Below are positions 22,034 to 22,844 of a stretch of 22,844 nt of DNA, piece by piece. The stretch is from positions 1-22,844 of the forward strand of contig CAWKZT010000016.1 of NCBI GenBank assembly GCA_963854565.1, written 5' to 3'. The notes beneath the pieces are model-generated. The model searched no databases. It was given only the letters and a program-made list of their open reading frames with translations, and was not told the origin of the DNA. How positions within the stretch are numbered: the stretch's first letter is position 1; every line of letters begins with the position of its first letter. This DNA is from CAWKZT01 sp963854565 (GTDB lineage: Bacteria > Actinomycetota > Acidimicrobiia > Acidimicrobiales > JAHEJN01). Position numbers and translations under genes: made by a program.

Positions 22034-22106
22034 CGTATCGTGAACCGGTACTCGAATGGCGTTTCGGGTGCGATAGAAGTGTTTAGGAAAGGGTCACCAC
22101 CCAATA

Positions 22107-22844
22107 GTGCCGAAGAATATCCGGGTCTACGAGCTCGCTAGAGAGCTCGGAATGACAAACCAGGAGACCATCGACCTTTGCGATTCGCTAGGTATCGGTG
22201 TGAAAAGCCACTCGTCGAGCATCGTCGAGCCACAAGCTGATCGTGCGCGCCGCAAGGCAAAACGTGAAGGCCTAATCCGCGAGGTCGTCGAAGAGCCGCC
22301 CGCACCCGAGCCAGAGCCAGAGCCAGCGCCCGAACCGGAGCCAGAGCCAGAGCCAGAGCCAGAGCCGGAGCCAGAGCCGGAGCCGGAGCCGGAGCCAGTT
22401 GTAGTTGTCAAGGAGCCAACTCCCGTTGTGGAGAAACCAGCTCCTGAACCAGCGGTAGAAGAGCCTTTGGCAGCAGAACCTGTCGTCGAGGCAGAACCTG
22501 TTGATCCAGCACCCATCGAACCACCGACTCTCGAGCCAGCTCCGGCGGCACCCAAGCGTGTTGTCACCTCTCGAGGCTCCTCGGGACCCCGCCCCGCCGC
22601 GACGCCTGCCCCAGCCGAGCCCAAGCCGGCGCGGCGTCCTGCCGAGCCCGAAGCCCGCGCGCCGCGCCCCACACCGGGGTCCCGGCCAGCACCAGTAGCA
22701 AAACCTGATCCTGATGCAGTTCCGAAGGGCCCCTCCGGTAAGCCGATTCCGCCGCCGCCTGTGGCCCCTCGTTCACTCACGGGTAAGCCCATTCCCCCTC
22801 CTCCTGGTCTTGGTGGTCGCGAAGCCGCCGCTAGCAAATCACGT
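22107..22844 (+). CDS. infB: Translation initiation factor IF-2 (partial, N-terminal region)
   Basis: The first 246 codons of a gene continuing past the right edge. It opens MPKNIRVYELARELGMTN, the N-terminal IF2N helical domain, and then becomes a long Pro/Glu/Ala-rich linker typical of actinobacterial IF-2. The G domain is not reached. The start is GTG, with GGAAAGGG about 13 nt upstream. IF-2 is the GTPase that brings initiator fMet-tRNA to the ribosome. The linker includes 15 tandem Glu-Pro or Ala-Pro pairs. It follows nusA directly; ylxR is absent. Confidence 0.94.
   Translation, partial: MPKNIRVYELARELGMTNQETIDLCDSLGIGVKSHSSSIVEPQADRARRKAKREGLIREVVEEPPAPEPEPEPAPEPEPEPEPEPEPEPEPEPEPEPVVVVKEPTPVVEKPAPEPAVEEPLAAEPVVEAEPVDPAPIEPPTLEPAPAAPKRVVTSRGSSGPRPAATPAPAEPKPARRPAEPEARAPRPTPGSRPAPVAKPDPDAVPKGPSGKPIPPPPVAPRSLTGKPIPPPPGLGGREAAASKSR
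22308..22397 (+). repeat. Glu-Pro dipeptide repeat in infB
   Basis: Fifteen 6-bp units, mostly GAGCCA or GAGCCG, encode 14 EP pairs and one AP pair. The run may vary in length between strains; its multiple-of-three unit keeps the frame. Only the linker of IF-2 is affected. Confidence 0.9.

Noticed and set aside
22127..22837. 236-codon minus-strand Gly/Ser-rich frame
   Set aside because: It is the antisense of the infB Pro/Glu linker; the repeats are mirror images of the EP run.

Overview
This 22.8 kb window reads as chromosomal DNA of an actinomycete. A marine or freshwater Acidimicrobiia-type lineage is my best guess; I infer this from moderate GC and gene order, and no marker settles it. 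From about 7.2 kb to the right edge the order is comM-dprA-xerC-(M23-like)-rpsB-tsf-pyrH-frr-cdsA-dxr-rseP-ispG-rimP-nusA-infB, with yraN detached at 3.4 kb. This is the conserved actinobacterial arrangement known from Mycobacterium tuberculosis (yraN to infB).

Left part (1-3.4 kb), accessory metabolism: the start of a leftward Rieske [2Fe-2S] oxygenase runs off the left edge. Divergent from it is an amidohydrolase of the ATZ/TRZ (chlorohydrolase/deaminase) type. A second, paralogous amidohydrolase lies tail to tail with the first, with only 2 bp between the stop codons. This looks like a small catabolic or salvage locus for an N-heterocycle or similar substrate, but the substrate cannot be read from the sequence.

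Middle part (3.4-7.1 kb): yraN, two separate crotonase-fold (enoyl-CoA hydratase/isomerase) genes, a secreted DUF3152-type metzincin-like protein, and a leftward two-gene unit of very small proteins (a 36-residue membrane peptide and a 69-residue zinc-ribbon protein). The second crotonase gene overlaps a cytochrome c lipoprotein gene by ATGA. This block separates yraN from comM.

Right part (7.2-22.8 kb), housekeeping: DNA uptake and recombination (comM, dprA, xerC); translation (rpsB, tsf, frr, infB); UMP kinase; CDP-diacylglycerol synthesis (cdsA); two MEP-pathway isoprenoid genes (dxr, ispG) flanking a site-2 protease (rseP); then the rimP-nusA-infB transcription/translation unit. Between ispG and rimP lies a 307 bp gap with a 57-bp tandem repeat (2.65 copies), a possible promoter and a strong intrinsic terminator.

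The most useful regulatory signal is recurrent. Several genes without a Shine-Dalgarno sequence have a TANNNT hexamer 6-8 nt before the start codon, which is the architecture of leaderless actinobacterial transcripts. Other points of interest are a 9-bp stem abutting the rpsB ribosome-binding site, alternative hairpins between nusA and infB, an M23-like protein that has lost most active-site residues, and loss of the usual HxxE glutamate in both amidohydrolases. I see no CRISPR array, prophage, insertion sequence or tRNA/rRNA gene, and no clear sign of a wholly new system; the candidates are listed as graded findings.
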